A stretch of 64,000 nucleotides of DNA, from NCBI GenBank assembly GCA_015847255.1, contig JADLZK010008411.1, positions 124,001-188,000 on the forward strand, written 5' to 3'. Numbering within the stretch: position 1 is the first letter of the stretch; the number at the start of each line of letters is the position of its first letter. This document shows, in pieces, positions 12,158-23,083 of the stretch. The notes under the pieces are model-generated. The model did no database searches. It had not been told where the DNA came from and was given only the letters and a program-made list of their open reading frames with translations. The stretch comes from Hyparrhenia diplandra (taxonomy: Eukaryota; Streptophyta; Magnoliopsida; Poales; Poaceae). Both the position numbers and the translations under genes were made by a program.

Positions 12158-13540
12158 CTGGTGTGACTTGCAGGCTTGCAGCTGCTTCGCCAATGCACAG
12201 GGATGCAGTATTTGCCTCACAGGGGATGTCTTCCAATAGTATGCACTGCAGGTGCTTCCACTTTCAGTGTCCTGTCCACAAGGTTGACAGCAGCCAGCAC
12301 CGATACTCGCAATTGCGTGCAGGTCGACCTGAGGTCAAGGATGTCACTGCCGTCCATGCTCAGGATGGGCCGAACCCAGTCCAGGTCCTGGAATGTCAAT
12401 GTCAGGCTCCCAGTAGATTCACTCTTGTTGCTGGACAGTAACGCTGAAAAGTCATGGACCAAAATGTCATTCACATCAACATCGCTTCCTTTGAGCCAAC
12501 AGTTGGACCCTATCTTCCTAGTCCATAGAATGGCACTCCAACCATCCCATGAGTGCTGAAACTTAGGCTTGATTTCCACTTGTTTGCGCTTGCTCCGCAT
12601 GATCAATTCTGAATCATACAACACATCCTTGGTCCTTGGGTCAACAGGCTCTTCAGGAGGAACCCATCCAGCTGGGACGATCTCCCTTACAATCTCACGG
12701 CGTTCGATGTCAATGAACTTGATCAGACGACCATCTACACAGGTGAGATCCCGAAAAATCCCGGCTCCCATGACGTATTTCTCCACTGCTTCTCTGTTCC
12801 CAGGCAAGGGCTCCGGCAATGGGATGTAGTGCGCACAAAGGGGTCTTCGAAGTACGTCACATGTCAGCATACCTCTCAGCAAATCCACAAATAACACCGA
12901 GCCATCTCCTAGTGTGAAGACCTTGTTCGCCACAAGTTGCTCAGGACATGGATTGGGCAGGTCCCTAGACGTCCATGCTGTATGCTCAGACGAGTAGATG
13001 TAAAGGCAATAATGATGTCTACTCTTGAACATGCTACGGAGTGCAACCAGGAGATAATGGCCGTCGTCGCCGCGGGGCACGATTCCAAATTTCAGCCTAT
13101 CATGAAATGGAATAGGCGGGATGCTTTCGAGGGACGGGGACTTTTTTTTTTTTTTTTTTGCGACAAGAGGGACGGGGACTTGGGGTGGCTCTTGTAGACG
13201 AAGTATTCATACCTCACTGCCCATTCTGGTCAAGAGGGTGCGAATCAAAAGGAATCTGCCATGTGCGCCCGCAACGGCTGCTTGAACTCTGCGGTCGCCG
13301 TCGCCGTCGAGGCAATAGGAGCTGACGTACGTCGTAGTACTTCAAGTTGGGGTCCTTGATGCAGTGGAAGGTGTAGAAGGACACCGCCGGTGGATCAGCG
13401 ATCCACAAGGTGAACTCCACGGTATGGTTGGCCCTCGATCTGGTTGTGGCCGTGGTGTCGTTCCTACTGGCTAAGGGGTACCCCTCCTCCAAGAGGAGAA
13501 TCGACGCCGGCCCACGGCACACGTTCGGATCCGACGCCAT
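12158..13540 (-). pseudogene. DUF1618 gene, main exon
   Basis: This exon ends at a CAG|GTAATT donor at 12158. Reading past the ORF stop at 12217, a second frame gives EDIPCEANTASLC and then VTPG, which splices in phase to MKVSANLIAQLRR in the next exon. A one-base shift near 12260 therefore joins two real coding segments. Upstream, the frames AHGRFLLIRTLLTRMG and YEYFVYKSHP also belong together but are out of register. Confidence 0.6.
13129..13181 (-). mobile_element. Ultra-short poly(A) retro-insertion in DUF1618 exon
   Basis: A perfect 15-bp direct repeat, gagggacggggactt, lies at 13129-13143 and 13167-13181. Between the copies are only 23 bases: T16 then gcgacaa. On the minus strand this is TTGTCGC followed by A16, the form of a LINE 3' end with its poly(A) tail and target-site duplication. 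Removing one repeat and the 23 bases restores an open frame across the junction (KSHPKSPSL continuing into ESIPPIPF). The 38-bp net gain shifts the frame. Confidence 0.75.
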
Positions 13541-13619
13541 CGCCCGACGTAGCGGAGGACAGCCCGCGGAGATGGCCGACCCGCCGTTTAGAACTTCGGC
13601 CCGGCGTTGGTTTGGGGAT

Positions 13620-13662
13620 TCATGGAGGCTCAGGTTTTTTTTTTTTTTTTTTTTTTTTGGGT
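13620..13662. repeat. Long poly-T tract upstream of DUF1618 start
   Basis: A run of more than 20 T lies 80-110 bases upstream of the proposed ATG on the minus strand. I could not find a matching direct repeat around it, so it is recorded as a homopolymer only. Its length is likely to be uncertain in the assembly. Confidence 0.6.
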
Positions 13663-13734
13663 GCGAGGAACTGCTCTTGGGTGCGGGCGTGCTGTGGCGG
13701 CTGAGTTGGGGATAGGGGTGCCACACATACCCCA

Positions 13735-14290
13735 CCCTTCGCCGAGAGGCCTACGCAGGGGCTCTCGGCCTAAGTCACTGCGGAACGGGAACGAGCCAGT
13801 CTCGGGAACTTCGTTCAAATTCGAGGAACGGGGACGCGCCGGGACGATTCCTGCGACGGCAGCGGAGCTCGACCCCGAGGAAAGAGGAGCGGCATCGGGA
13901 GCACGATATTGGTCTAGGGGCTCCGGCGGTAGCAAAGAGGGCCTTGTGGGGGCTATCTGCTACTTGACTGAGAGCATGCCGCTGGGCTGCTAATGTGGGG
14001 TAGGGTTAACTAAGGGTCGTGTGGGCTTAGTTTTTTTAGAAGGAGTGGGCTTAGTTTTTTTAGTAGAATGGGCTTAGTTTTTTGAGCACTCACGGTGGGC
14101 TGGGCATGCAGTAAGCCCAATTAATCATTGTGTTGAACTAATTTATCAGTGGAGATTGGGTCATCGTTCCATGTGATCGTTCCGGTTTAGCTGATTCCCA
14201 AAATAGCGATCCAAAGGGGTATACTCTTATCGTTCCATACTTTTTGAAAATAGCGTCCTGTGTTCCTCGTTCCTATACATCGGCCTCATC
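13735..14290. other. Non-coding interval with short repeats
   Basis: No supported gene. It starts with gccgagaggcc and ctctcggcc motifs that resemble CACTA subterminal repeats. At about 14021-14084 it has three imperfect copies of a ~24-base unit around gggcttagtttttt. The short GC-rich frames are not convincing. Confidence 0.5.
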
Positions 14291-14545
14291 GACCCGGGAA
14301 CTTGGTGACTTAGTTCTTTGGCAAAGGTGTTTTTTTTTTTTTGTTTCGAATGGAAACGATCGACCTCGTGGCATGCCACGTGTCCAAGCCTTTGCCGAGA
14401 GCCGCCTTCTTCGTCAAGAACTATCGGCTAACCGTCGGGCGAAAACCTAGCCTCGCCGAGAGCCCATAGCCGCTCTCTCTGCAAAGCTCTTTCCCGAGAG
14501 CCTTACAAGGCCCTCGACAAATTAATTTTATTTATTTTGCTTCCA
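14290..14545. mobile_element. CACTA-like terminal fragment next to P450 exon
   Basis: Contains tttgccgagagccgcc, ctcgccgagagccc, cccgagagcc and ccctcgacaaa, variants of the TTTGCCGAGnGCC subterminal repeat. No clean terminus is seen. The fragment stops where the P450 coding similarity starts, suggesting that insertion or deletion of this element removed the upstream part of the P450 gene. Confidence 0.45.
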
Positions 14546-14551
14546 GATTTT

Positions 14552-14877
14552 TGTTGAGTACACGGAGGCAACAAGGTAGAAATATGGCGATGTGTTTCCG
14601 TCTAGAAAGATTTGAAAGTAGCGCTGTCGATTTCAGGGGTACTGATTTTGAGTTCACACCTTTTGGAGCAGGCAGGAGAATATGCCCTGGCATCACGCTC
14701 GGACTAGCCAACATGGAGCTAGCGCTTGCTAACCTTCTCTACCATTTTGATTGGGATCTACCTGAGGGCGTCAGGTTGGAAGAACTTGATATAACAGAGG
14801 CCTTCGGTATAACGTTAAGAAAGAAGTCTATGCTCTGGCTTAAGGCCAAACCTTACAATAATTTTATATCAAATTAA
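14552..14877 (+). pseudogene. Cytochrome P450 C-terminal fragment (CYP71-like)
   Basis: The open frame reads RFESSAVDFRGTDFEFTPFG, then AGRRICPG, then a helix-L type TLGLANMELALANLLYHFDW, ending in a TAA at 14875-14877. FGAGRRICPG is the heme-binding loop with the cysteine thiolate, and the surrounding residues match plant CYP71-clan A-type enzymes. Only about 95 C-terminal residues are present; helix I, the ExxR motif and the membrane anchor are missing upstream, where CACTA-like repeats begin. The frame is undamaged, so truncation was probably fairly recent, but no functional enzyme can result. A related, more decayed fragment lies at 55179-55393. Confidence 0.88.
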
Positions 14878-15266
14878 TATGGTGATCAATGATACGAACT
14901 ATGTCGCCATTGCTACTTAATTAATTTGTACCCACAAAAAGTACATGATTGTAACTACAATAATATCAATCTATACTACAAGACAACAAAATACATGCAG
15001 AGCTTGGTCTTATGATTATGTCATATTCTCCTGCTTACGACTGGTCAACTGCAAATGGAAATGGCCTATTTTTACCATTAAATTTGGTTGTGGATGAAAA
15101 ATGTTTCAAGCATGAAAATTGTCTATGTTAATGTTGTAAATGTCACAAGTAGGTTTTTGTGCGCTCATATTATTGCAATCCTCTGTAACTTAATGTATGT
15201 GTCCAACTTGGTGAACATTTGACCAATCTTGGTGATTCACATTAAGGTAACAAGATATGTGGCAAC
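14878..15266. other. AT-rich 3' flank of the P450 fragment
   Basis: No gene or repeat family recognised. It shares ctac(t/a)acaagacaacaaaa-like text with the 3' flank of the second P450 fragment (around 55555), consistent with common origin. Confidence 0.5.
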
Positions 15267-15282
15267 AAATGGGAAAGGTCAT
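15267..15282. repeat. LINE-A target-site duplication, left
   Basis: aaatgggaaaggtcat, identical to 36787-36802 at the far side of the nested block, 21.5 kb away. Confidence 0.85.
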
Positions 15283-15613
15283 GACTCCTACTTTACTTGG
15301 CGCTGGAGCTGCGAGGGGCTGCGGACGGAGTCGCCGGCGGGCGACGAGAAGGGCGATCCATCGATCGACTTCGCCCCACCCTCCGATGCCGTGATGAGGA
15401 CGATGGTCCCGGCTGCTGCCGGAGGAGAGCCCGACGTCAGGATGGCGCCGCGCAAGGCCAAAGGAAGCCGGATCCGCGAGCCTCTCCGATCCGCGATGAC
15501 AGGGCTCCGGCGGTCGGAGAGCGGATGGAGCTCCCGGGATCCATCCTTGGGCGACGTGGAGGAGGTCGCCTAGCCTCGATCGGCCTCCGTCTCCACCTTG
15601 GCCTCCAGGACTG
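15283..15613 (+). mobile_element. LINE-A retro-insertion, 5' portion
   Basis: First 331 bp of a GC-rich retro-inserted sequence whose 3' portion is 35724-36786; copia-2 splits it. No reverse transcriptase frame is present. The right part (about 15480-15590: cctctccgatccgcgatgac, then ggatggagctccc, then gggcgacgtggagga) reappears in the same orientation at 35804-35890, implying tandem units of roughly 150-160 bp inside the element. Confidence 0.65.
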
Positions 15614-17323
15614 TGAAAGGTCCAAATGGCTAGAGGGGGGGTGAATAGCCTATTAAAAATTCTTGCAACAACACTAGCAAACGGATTAGACATAAAGATG
15701 GCGAAGCTAAATAAGCGATGCTACGAATTAGCTAAGCAAGCCACAAGTCAATTTCTATTGTCTCTAATCCACACAAGGTCTAGGTTGCTAGTTTACTCCT
15801 AGGTGAGCAAGCAAGACTAACTAATTTACCACTAGGAGCTAAACTATACTAAACAAGCTAACAACCTAAGCAAGGCTACACAAGATATATCAAAGTAAAT
15901 ACACGAGGAGTAGTGATCGATATACCGACGTCGATGTCTAGAGGTGGAAGCCAATCACCGTGATCAACTAGAAATCTCCAACGAGCACAACAAGGTTGAC
16001 ACGATGATTTTTCACCGAGGTTCACGTGCTTGCCGGCACGCTAAGTCCCCGTTGTGGCGACACACTCACTTGACGTATGCTAAGCTTAATGGCCGGTGCC
16101 AAATCCCCTATGGGAGCTCAAGCAAACGATCACAAGAGAGGGTCCAACAAGCCACGAGCAATCCACTAGTGCTCCTTTCGCGAATCTCCCGCGGGGTAAG
16201 GAACGACCCCTCACAATCACCACCGGTGTGGCCTCAAACAAGCTCCACTTGAGCTCAACACCGCCTCTTGCTCCAAGCCGCTAGGGAACCGGGCAAATTC
16301 CCAAGAAAACAAGAATCCCGCGGCTTCTCCAAGGATGAAGTGCCTCTAGATGCAATCGATGCAAGCAATGCACTTCTATCACTCTCAATCTCACCAAGAA
16401 TTCGAGTTATGGATGGAGAGATGAGTGGAGAGGAGTCTCACAAGCTCACTAGCAAGTTAGAGTGTTCAAATGTGCAAGAGAGAGCTCCAAGAACCGGCCA
16501 TCCAAGTATATATAGAGCTCCCCTCGAAATAGAGCCGTTGCTCTAAAAAATTTGCTCAAGAGCAGCTTGGGGGACCGGCCGGAACCACCGGCGGGTCCGG
16601 TCGAGGGTCCGATCGGTGCTTCCGGCCGCATCCGACAAACTGCCCGGGCCCACGGCCGCGCCCTCCTTCAGCGTCCGGTCGGTGCTTCCGATCGACCACC
16701 GGAAGCATCCGGTCCGGCGTCCGTCCACGGCGTCGGCAAAAACCCGCTGCGCAGGGCTCTACGCGAGACCGACCGGAGCCACGGTCGGTCGCGCCCGGCC
16801 GATGCTGCCGTGCGTCCGGTCGCCCTGTTTCAGCATGTCTTCATCTTTTTCTTTGCTCTTTGCTTCAACCTTGCTTCGCCTCTTGCCAAGGGTTGCCAAC
16901 ACGTCCAAGATGACCACGTTATCACCAATGTTAGCATGTCAAAAAGTTAGGCAAGATCGAAGTTAGTGCCCTCATGTCCTAAATGCAATATGCAAGACAA
17001 TTGGACCTAGAAGCACTTCACCAAAGGATTGTCGTGGCATTCCCTCTTGATAGTCGGCTATTTATCCTATAATGTGATCACACGCTCTATCGTGTCTTGA
17101 TCACTAAAAGGAAAACCCTATCAAGATACCTTTGCCTTGATCTCCGGGTTCCTCTCAAGCCGATCACCGAGCTTGACGATCCATCAAGTCCACCGACAAT
17201 GTCCATGTTCATGATCATCATGCTCCTTGTCATCCATCTAATCCTATCTCATAGTCATCACTTAGAGCAAAGGATTAGTCCACAAGTGTGTCATCAATTT
17301 TCAAAACCAAACAAGAGATTTCA
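15614..17323 (-). repeat. copia-2 3' LTR (left copy)
   Basis: 1,710 bp. Plus-strand left end tgaaaggtcc, right end gagatttca. It aligns with 34023-35723 through nearly the whole length. The exception is a GC-rich block (about 16555-16840) built of repeated ccggtcggtg-like motifs, where the copies differ by many small indels. Confidence 0.9.
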
Positions 17324-17338
17324 ATCTCCCCTTTTTGG
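17324..17338 (-). other. copia-2 polypurine tract
   Basis: The complement is a purine-rich run (CCAAAAAGGGGAGAT) directly before the 3' LTR start TGAAATCTC. Confidence 0.75.
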
Positions 17339-18333
17339 TAATTGATGACAACTAACTCACAAAGATATGAAATAAAATTCAATTGAACTTGAATTGCTTG
17401 CCCATCGCATTTTGATCATGAATCAAGGATTGGACAACCATTTCAAGGTTCAGTTTTGGTAGTAGTAGCTCCCTACATATGTGATTCCATGTGTTTGGAT
17501 CAATTTGGCACATATGTATGGATAGAAATCTTGGGGAGAGATAATAATACCAAAAGAGATGCTAAGGTTCTAGAATTCAGGACCTTTAAAGCGTGAAACC
17601 ATCGGAGTCCTTAGCATCAATGTAACTAGACAATTATCAAAACTCAACATACCCCATGAGATCAACATTATAGGCTAAAATGTGAGTTTTGTCTAGATAC
17701 ATCCTATGCATGCTAGTTGGTCAATACACCAAACAATTTTCAAAAACTAGCATACACCAAGCAATCATGAATATTGAATTTAGATTGCCAATGCAACATT
17801 TCATTATGATCATGCACATACAAATGCACAAATAGTCTATGAGCTTGCTGCCCCTATTTGTGTGATTCTCTCTAACATCTTTGTGACTTATTTCTCCCCC
17901 TTTGTCAACAATCACCAAAAAGGTGTAAATGAGAGAAATCAAGTCAATCAAAGTATCACATGTGGTCTCATCTAGATCACTTGCCTTTCCATGTATTCAA
18001 GTTTGAACCAAGGACAAGCTTTTTCACACCTCATATGCATAAGGGTTATCTTGCACCATGTTAGAATACACATCAATAGCGCATTTTCTAGAGTTGACAC
18101 TAGGATTGCAAGCACATAAACATGTCATATGCCACCACTAGTTCATAGAACCAATCAAAGCAATAGTGGTGCCACACATACATTGAAATCATTTTGTTTT
18201 CCATGAATGAGCCTATAAAGCATGCATGATGGCTAGATGCACTAACAAGTCCTTAGCACATATAAATGCCATGACAACCAACTTTTACCTTGGGGTTTGT
18301 CGAAGGAGAGGCATGTCATATAAGTGGGTTGCA
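17339..18333. other. copia-2 non-coding spacer
   Basis: About 1 kb between the pol stop and the PPT without a supported frame; homologous to copia-1 228-1380. Confidence 0.7.
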
Positions 18334-19204
18334 TCAACTCAAGTTGGAGAAGTCAATAATGTTCAATTCTCCCTTTAGCATGCAAAATCTTTTCTCATCA
18401 AGTGGCTTGGTGAATATGTCGGCTAGTTGATCTTCGGTGCCAATGCCCATGATACAAATGTCACCCTTTTGTTGATGATCTCTTATGAAGTGGTGTCTTA
18501 TATCAATGTGCTTTGTTCTTGGATGTTGAACCGGATTTTGAGTCATCTTCCTTGCACTTTCATTGTCACAATACAATGAGACTTTGTCAAATTGGAATCC
18601 AAAATCCTTCAATATTGACCTCATCCAAAGCAATTGAGTGCAATAACTTCCCGCACTAATGTATTCGGCTTCGGCGTTTGAGAGAGCAACACTATTTTGC
18701 TTCTTTGAAGACCATGATACTAGTGACCTTCCAAGGAATTGACATGTGCCACTTGTGCTCATTCTATTGATCTTGCACCCTCCATAATCGGAATCTAAAT
18801 ATCCAATCAAATCAAACTTGGATCCCTTTGGATACCATAGTCCAACATCTTGTATGCCCTTCAAGTACCTCACAATTCTCTTTGTTGCCTTGAGGTGACT
18901 TTCTCTTGGATCGGATTGATATCTAGCACACATGCCCACACTAAATGCTATGTCCGGTCTTGATGCGGTTGCATAGAGCAAACTACCAATCATAGACCTA
19001 TACTTCTTTTGCTCAACCATGTTGCCACTTAGATCGGGGTCTAGGCTCCATTGGTTGCCATTGGTGGGACATTGACTTGGCATCTTGTAGATCAAACTTC
19101 TTGATCATGTCTTTGATGTACTTGCCTTGACTAATGAATGTGTCATTCTTCAATTGCTTGATTTGGAGACCAAAAAAGAATGTGAGCTCTCCAAGCATTG
19201 ACAT
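18334..19204 (-). pseudogene. copia-2 RT C-terminal part and RNase H
   Basis: The minus frame 18334-19095 carries the RT/RNase H connection (SRPDIAFSVGMCARYQSDP) and the RNase H domain. The domain includes YLDSDYGGC (usual form SDSDYAG), SNAEAEY, YCDNESA and KHIDIRHHFIRDH, ending DQLADIFTKPL as copia pol usually does. The next upstream segment, MSMLGELTFFFGLQIKQ, is in another frame (19013-19204), so at least one frameshift lies near 19060. Confidence 0.9.
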
Positions 19205-20472
19205 CTCAAACTCATTGCCATCATCTTTGCAAACTCTTCACAAAATTCTTGATTGGTTGACCCAAAGATAATGTCATCAACATAGATTTGCAACACAAAC
19301 AAGTCCTTGCCAATCTTCTTGGTGAAGAGGGTGGTGTCCACCTTTCCCATCTTGAACCCTTTAGAGAGGAGAAAATCTCTCAACCTCTCATACCATGCTC
19401 TTGGTGCTTGCTTCAAGCCATACAATGCTTTCTTCAACGTGTAGACATGGTTGGGATACTTCTCATCTTCAAAGCCCGGTGGTTGCTCCACATACACCAA
19501 CTCATTGATGAAGCCATTCAAGAATGTATTTTTCACATCCATTTGATAGAGCTTGATGTCATGAGCACATGCATAAGCAAGCAAGATTCTAATTGCTTCA
19601 AGTCTAGCAACCGGTGCATAGGTCTCTCCAAAGTCAAGACCCTCTACTTGAGTGTACCCTTGAGCTACTAGCCTTGTCTTGTTTCTAACCACAATTCTAT
19701 CTTGATCTTGCTTATTCTTGAAGACCCACTTGGTTCCTATCACATTGTAGTCCTTTGGCCTTTTCACCAACTCCCAAACATTATTCCTCTTGAAGTTGTT
19801 CAATTCTTCATGCATGGCATTGATCCAATCTTCCTTCTTGAGTGCATTTTCAATGTTTTCCGGTTCTTCTTGTGCTACATAGGCATGGTGAGCACAAAAG
19901 GATGCCAATCTTCTTCTAGTGACCACTCCACTATTGATGTCACCGACAATTTGATCAATTGGATGGTCTCTTGCTATGTTGAAAGGTTGCATCACTTGCA
20001 CTTGATGACTAGGATGAGTAGATGGACTAGCTTGTTGCTCTTGATCTTCATATTGAGTACCACTAGTACTTGCTTCATTTGCATTGATCTCAATGGTGGT
20101 AGTAGGCAATGGAGTGTCATCATCATCATCAACTTGCCTTGGCCGAATATCACCAATATCCATGTTCCTCATTGCATTCTCTAAGTTAGAACCACTAACA
20201 TCATCATGATTTTCAACTTCATTTTGAGAGCCTTGGGTTTCATCAAATTCAACATCATGAACTTCTTCTAGCTTGCCACTACCCAAGTTCCATGCTCTAT
20301 ATGCTTTGCTTGTGGTTGAGTATCCAACTAGGAACCCTTTATCACATTTCTTGTCAAACTTGCCCAATCTTGTGCCTTTCTTGAGAATGTAGTATTTGCA
20401 TCCAAAGACTCTAAAATAACCAATGTTGGGTTTCCTTCCATTTAGCAACTCATAAGGTGTCTTGCCAAGCAT
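19150..20472 (-). pseudogene. copia-2 integrase C-terminus and reverse transcriptase
   Basis: One 440-residue frame. The first part, from TPYELLNGRKPNIGYFRVFG, is the copia integrase C-terminal region. An acidic, low-complexity linker follows, then the RT fingers and palm (KWVFKNKQDQD, LVAQGYTQ, QMDVKNTFLNG) with catalytic YVDDIIFGSTN. The frame is lost just after FAKMMA near 19215, where a one-base loss puts the rest in the neighbouring frame. Confidence 0.92.
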
Positions 20473-20526
20473 CCCATGGCAATAGAGTCGGTTGCTACAA
20501 TAGCAAGCCGTGTTGATTGCTTCGGC

Positions 20527-21496
20527 CTAAAAGGAATGGCTAACATTGTACTCACTAAGTATTGATCTTGCTATTTCAATCAAGGTTCTATTCTTCCTCT
20601 CAACTACACCATTGGATTGAGGAGTGTAGGTTGGTGAGAATTGATGTCCAATTCCAAGCTCATCACACAACTCTTCAATTCTTGTGTTCTTGAATTCACT
20701 TCCATTGTTACTCCTAATCTTCTTGATGGATGTCTCAAATTCATTTTGAACCCTCTTGACAAATGTCTTGAAAAGCTCAAACACATCATTCTTGTCATGC
20801 AAAAAGAACACCCCATGTGTATCTAGTGTAGTCATCAACTATGACAAAATCATACTTGTTGCCACCAATGCTAGAGTATGATGTTGGCCCAAACAAGTCC
20901 ATATGTAGCAACTCAAATGCCTTGCTTGTACTAATTGTGCTCTTGGTTGGATGTGCATTGCCATGTTGTTTTTGCCCGGCTTGACATGCTCCACAAGGTT
21001 TGTCCTTCTCAAACTTCACATCATTCAAGCCTCTAACCAAGTCATGCTTCATCAACTTGTTCAATTGTTTCATCCCAACATGACCAAGCCTTCTATGCCA
21101 CAACCACCCTTTGCTAGCCTTTGAGAGTAAACATGTTGTCAACTTGGCTTCTTTTGAGTTGAAGTCAACAAGGTAGAGATCACCATATCTAAATCCCTTG
21201 AAGATCATGTTTGCACCATCACCACTAACCACTTCAACTTCTTGGCTTGTGAATATACATTTGTAGCCATGATCACAAAGTTAAGAAACCGACAAGAGAT
21301 TGTAATCAAGATGATCAACTAGCAACACCTTTGACAAGCTTTTCTCTTGAGTGATAGCAATCTTGCCTATCCCCAACACATTGCCTTTCTTGTCATTGCC
21401 AAATGTGATTGACTCATATTCATCAATGCCCTTGATGCTAATAGTCTTGAACATATGAGAATCCCCGGTCATGTGTTGAGTGCACCCACTATCCAT
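20527..21496 (-). pseudogene. copia-2 protease and integrase core (fragmented)
   Basis: Three frames. 21281-21496 has the protease (MDSGCTQHMTGD) and ends at a stop near 21283 just after NLLSVS. 20795-21232 has the GAG-pre-integrase HRRLGHVGMKQL and CGACQAGQ plus the first integrase Asp region (LLHMDLFGP). 20527-20838 continues the core with NNGSEF, where the usual IDNGSEF aspartate is replaced by Asn (RSNNGSEF), and TYTPQSNGVVERKNRTL. A stop also precedes 20472. The catalytic replacement and frame breaks show this integrase is dead. Confidence 0.88.
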
Positions 21497-21542
21497 TATC
21501 CAATGCTCTCCTCCGGCATGGTAATTGACCTACAAAATAAGA

Positions 21543-23083
21543 TCAATTCTTCTTAGGTACCCAATGTTGCTTGGGTCCTTCAAGGTTAGTCACCAAGGCC
21601 TTTGGTATCCAAATGGCTTTCTTCTTTGAGCCCATCCATGGTGTACCAATGTACCTAGCATGAACACTATTGTTCTTCTTCACCAGCATATATGAATTAT
21701 CAAGCTTGATAGAAGAGACATTGGTCCTCTTGTTCATGCACTTTTGCTCTACATGACCAACTTGCTTGCAAGCTTTGCAATAGCTACCATTGCTCTTCAC
21801 AAAACGAGTCTTATGAGTCACATAGGCGGCCTTGCCTTTCTTGGGGATATAGCCTAAGCCCTCCTTGTATAAGGATGCCCTTTGGCTACCCAAGCACATA
21901 AGCAAGCGGTCCTCACCACCATAGGCCTTAGCCAAGGTGTGATTGAGCTCCTTTACTTCCCTCTTAAACATGCATTCTCATGAATAAGCATAGGGTTGTC
22001 ATTATCTTCACTAGAGATGGATATGCTAGTGATAGAGCTAGTGAAGGTCTCACACTTGGGGTTGATTCATCAATAAGAATGTCACACATGATGCTAGCAT
22101 TGCATGTATCCACATTTTCAACAACTAAGCACAACTTGTGCTCATCAAGTAGAGAGGAATGAGCTTTCTCTAACTTAGAATGAGATTTTTCAAGCTTCTT
22201 CTGGTCTACCTCTAGACTCTCATAAGATGCCCGAAGCTCATCAAGTTCTTGCTTAAGGCTCTTTGTTTCCTTACGCAAGCCCTTGCATTCCTTCCTACTT
22301 TGCTTGAACATGACAATGCAATCATCAAGCATGCTTTGCAACTCTTCCCAAGTGAGTGTTTGCTCCTCATCATCACACTATCACTATCACTATCATCATC
22401 ATCATCACTAGTGATAGATTGTACCTTAGTGGCCTTAGCCATGAAGCATGAGGAAGGAGTGTCGAAGAGGGAGATCTTGTCATGCATAGCAAGGTGAGCT
22501 TGTCTCTTCTTCTTGTTCTTCTTCTCCTCTTCTTCATCACTTGAAGAGGATGAGCCATCACTATCCCACATAGCCACATGTGACTCATTCTTCTTCTTGG
22601 GCTTCTTCTCCTTCTCATTCTTAGCATCATTCTTCTTTCTTGCTTTCTTATGCCCTTCTCATCATCACTCTCATATGGGCACTCGGCAATCAAGTGACAA
22701 TCGTCATGGCAACGAAAGCATGTCATGTTGCCTTCATTCTTGCCATCCTTGGTCTTCTTCTTGGATGATTGCTTCTTTTTGTTCTTGGAGATGTAGTTCT
22801 TCTTCACAAACTTTCCCAATCTCTTCACAAAGAGAGTCATTTGCTCATCCACTTCACTTCCACTTGTAGAAGTGCCATCCTCTTCATCACTTGATTCTTC
22901 CTTCTTCTTCTTGCCCTTGGATGATAAGCTAGCCTTGAGTGCCAAGCTCTTCTTGTCCTCTTTCTTCTCTTCATCCTTGACCTTCTTGTTTGCCTTGTTG
23001 ATGAGCTCTTGCTTTTTCTTGTCATCTCTATAGGAGTCATCGGTCATGACCTCATCAAGCAATTGGTTGGGAGTCAAAGCCAC
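21543..23083 (-). pseudogene. copia-2 gag, C-terminal part
   Basis: Frames 22373-23083, 21964-22341 and 21543-21971. The first has a lysine-rich region and a CCHC knuckle, CFRCHDDCHLIAEC. A coiled-coil-like middle follows (heptad-rich KETKSLKQELDELRASYESL), then a second knuckle, CKACKQVGHVEQKC. Two knuckles in one gag fit the SIRE/Maximus type. The right side (ALTPNQLL at 23083) is cut by the nested LTR element and resumes at 33413 with SEVKFEGF on the minus strand. Confidence 0.88.
23079..23083. repeat. Probable 5-bp target duplication of nested LTR element, left
   Basis: gccac immediately before the LTR; the right-hand counterpart at 33408-33412 reads gttac. The two differences are C-to-T, as expected for methylated cytosine decay, and the copia gag frame is continuous (FEGF then VALTPNQL) if one copy is removed. 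Confidence 0.5.

Larger units (their letters stand above)
9848..13540 (-). pseudogene. DUF1618-type protein gene, multi-exon, frame degraded
   Basis: The proposed start is the ATG at 13540 (MASDPNVC). The main exon to 12158 encodes a grass-expanded DUF1618-like protein of unknown function; 12217-13080 is open and includes MLTCDVLRRPL and KFIDIERREIVREIVP. Splice sites then give exons at 11384-11457, 11237/11241-11296, 10995-11091, 10847-10924, 10528/10588-10776 and 9848-9949, ending in a Pro/Gln-rich tail. The reading frame shifts near 13320-13200, again at a 38-bp insertion (13129-13181), and near 12260. It is therefore a pseudogene, or real gene sequence with base-level errors. DUF1618 assignment rests on family resemblance by eye. 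Two alternative 3' ends are possible (stop in exon 6, or splice to 9949). Confidence 0.65.

Noticed and set aside
13620..13662. Poly-T tract as another retro-insertion
   Set aside because: No flanking direct repeat could be found, unlike 13129-13181.
13410..13993. Plus-strand frames opposite the DUF1618 gene start
   Set aside because: Shadow frames of a GC-rich first exon and leader; contain translated poly-T (Phe runs).
14552..14877. Intact small P450 gene
   Set aside because: Only the heme-loop to C-terminus is present; family members are about 500 residues.
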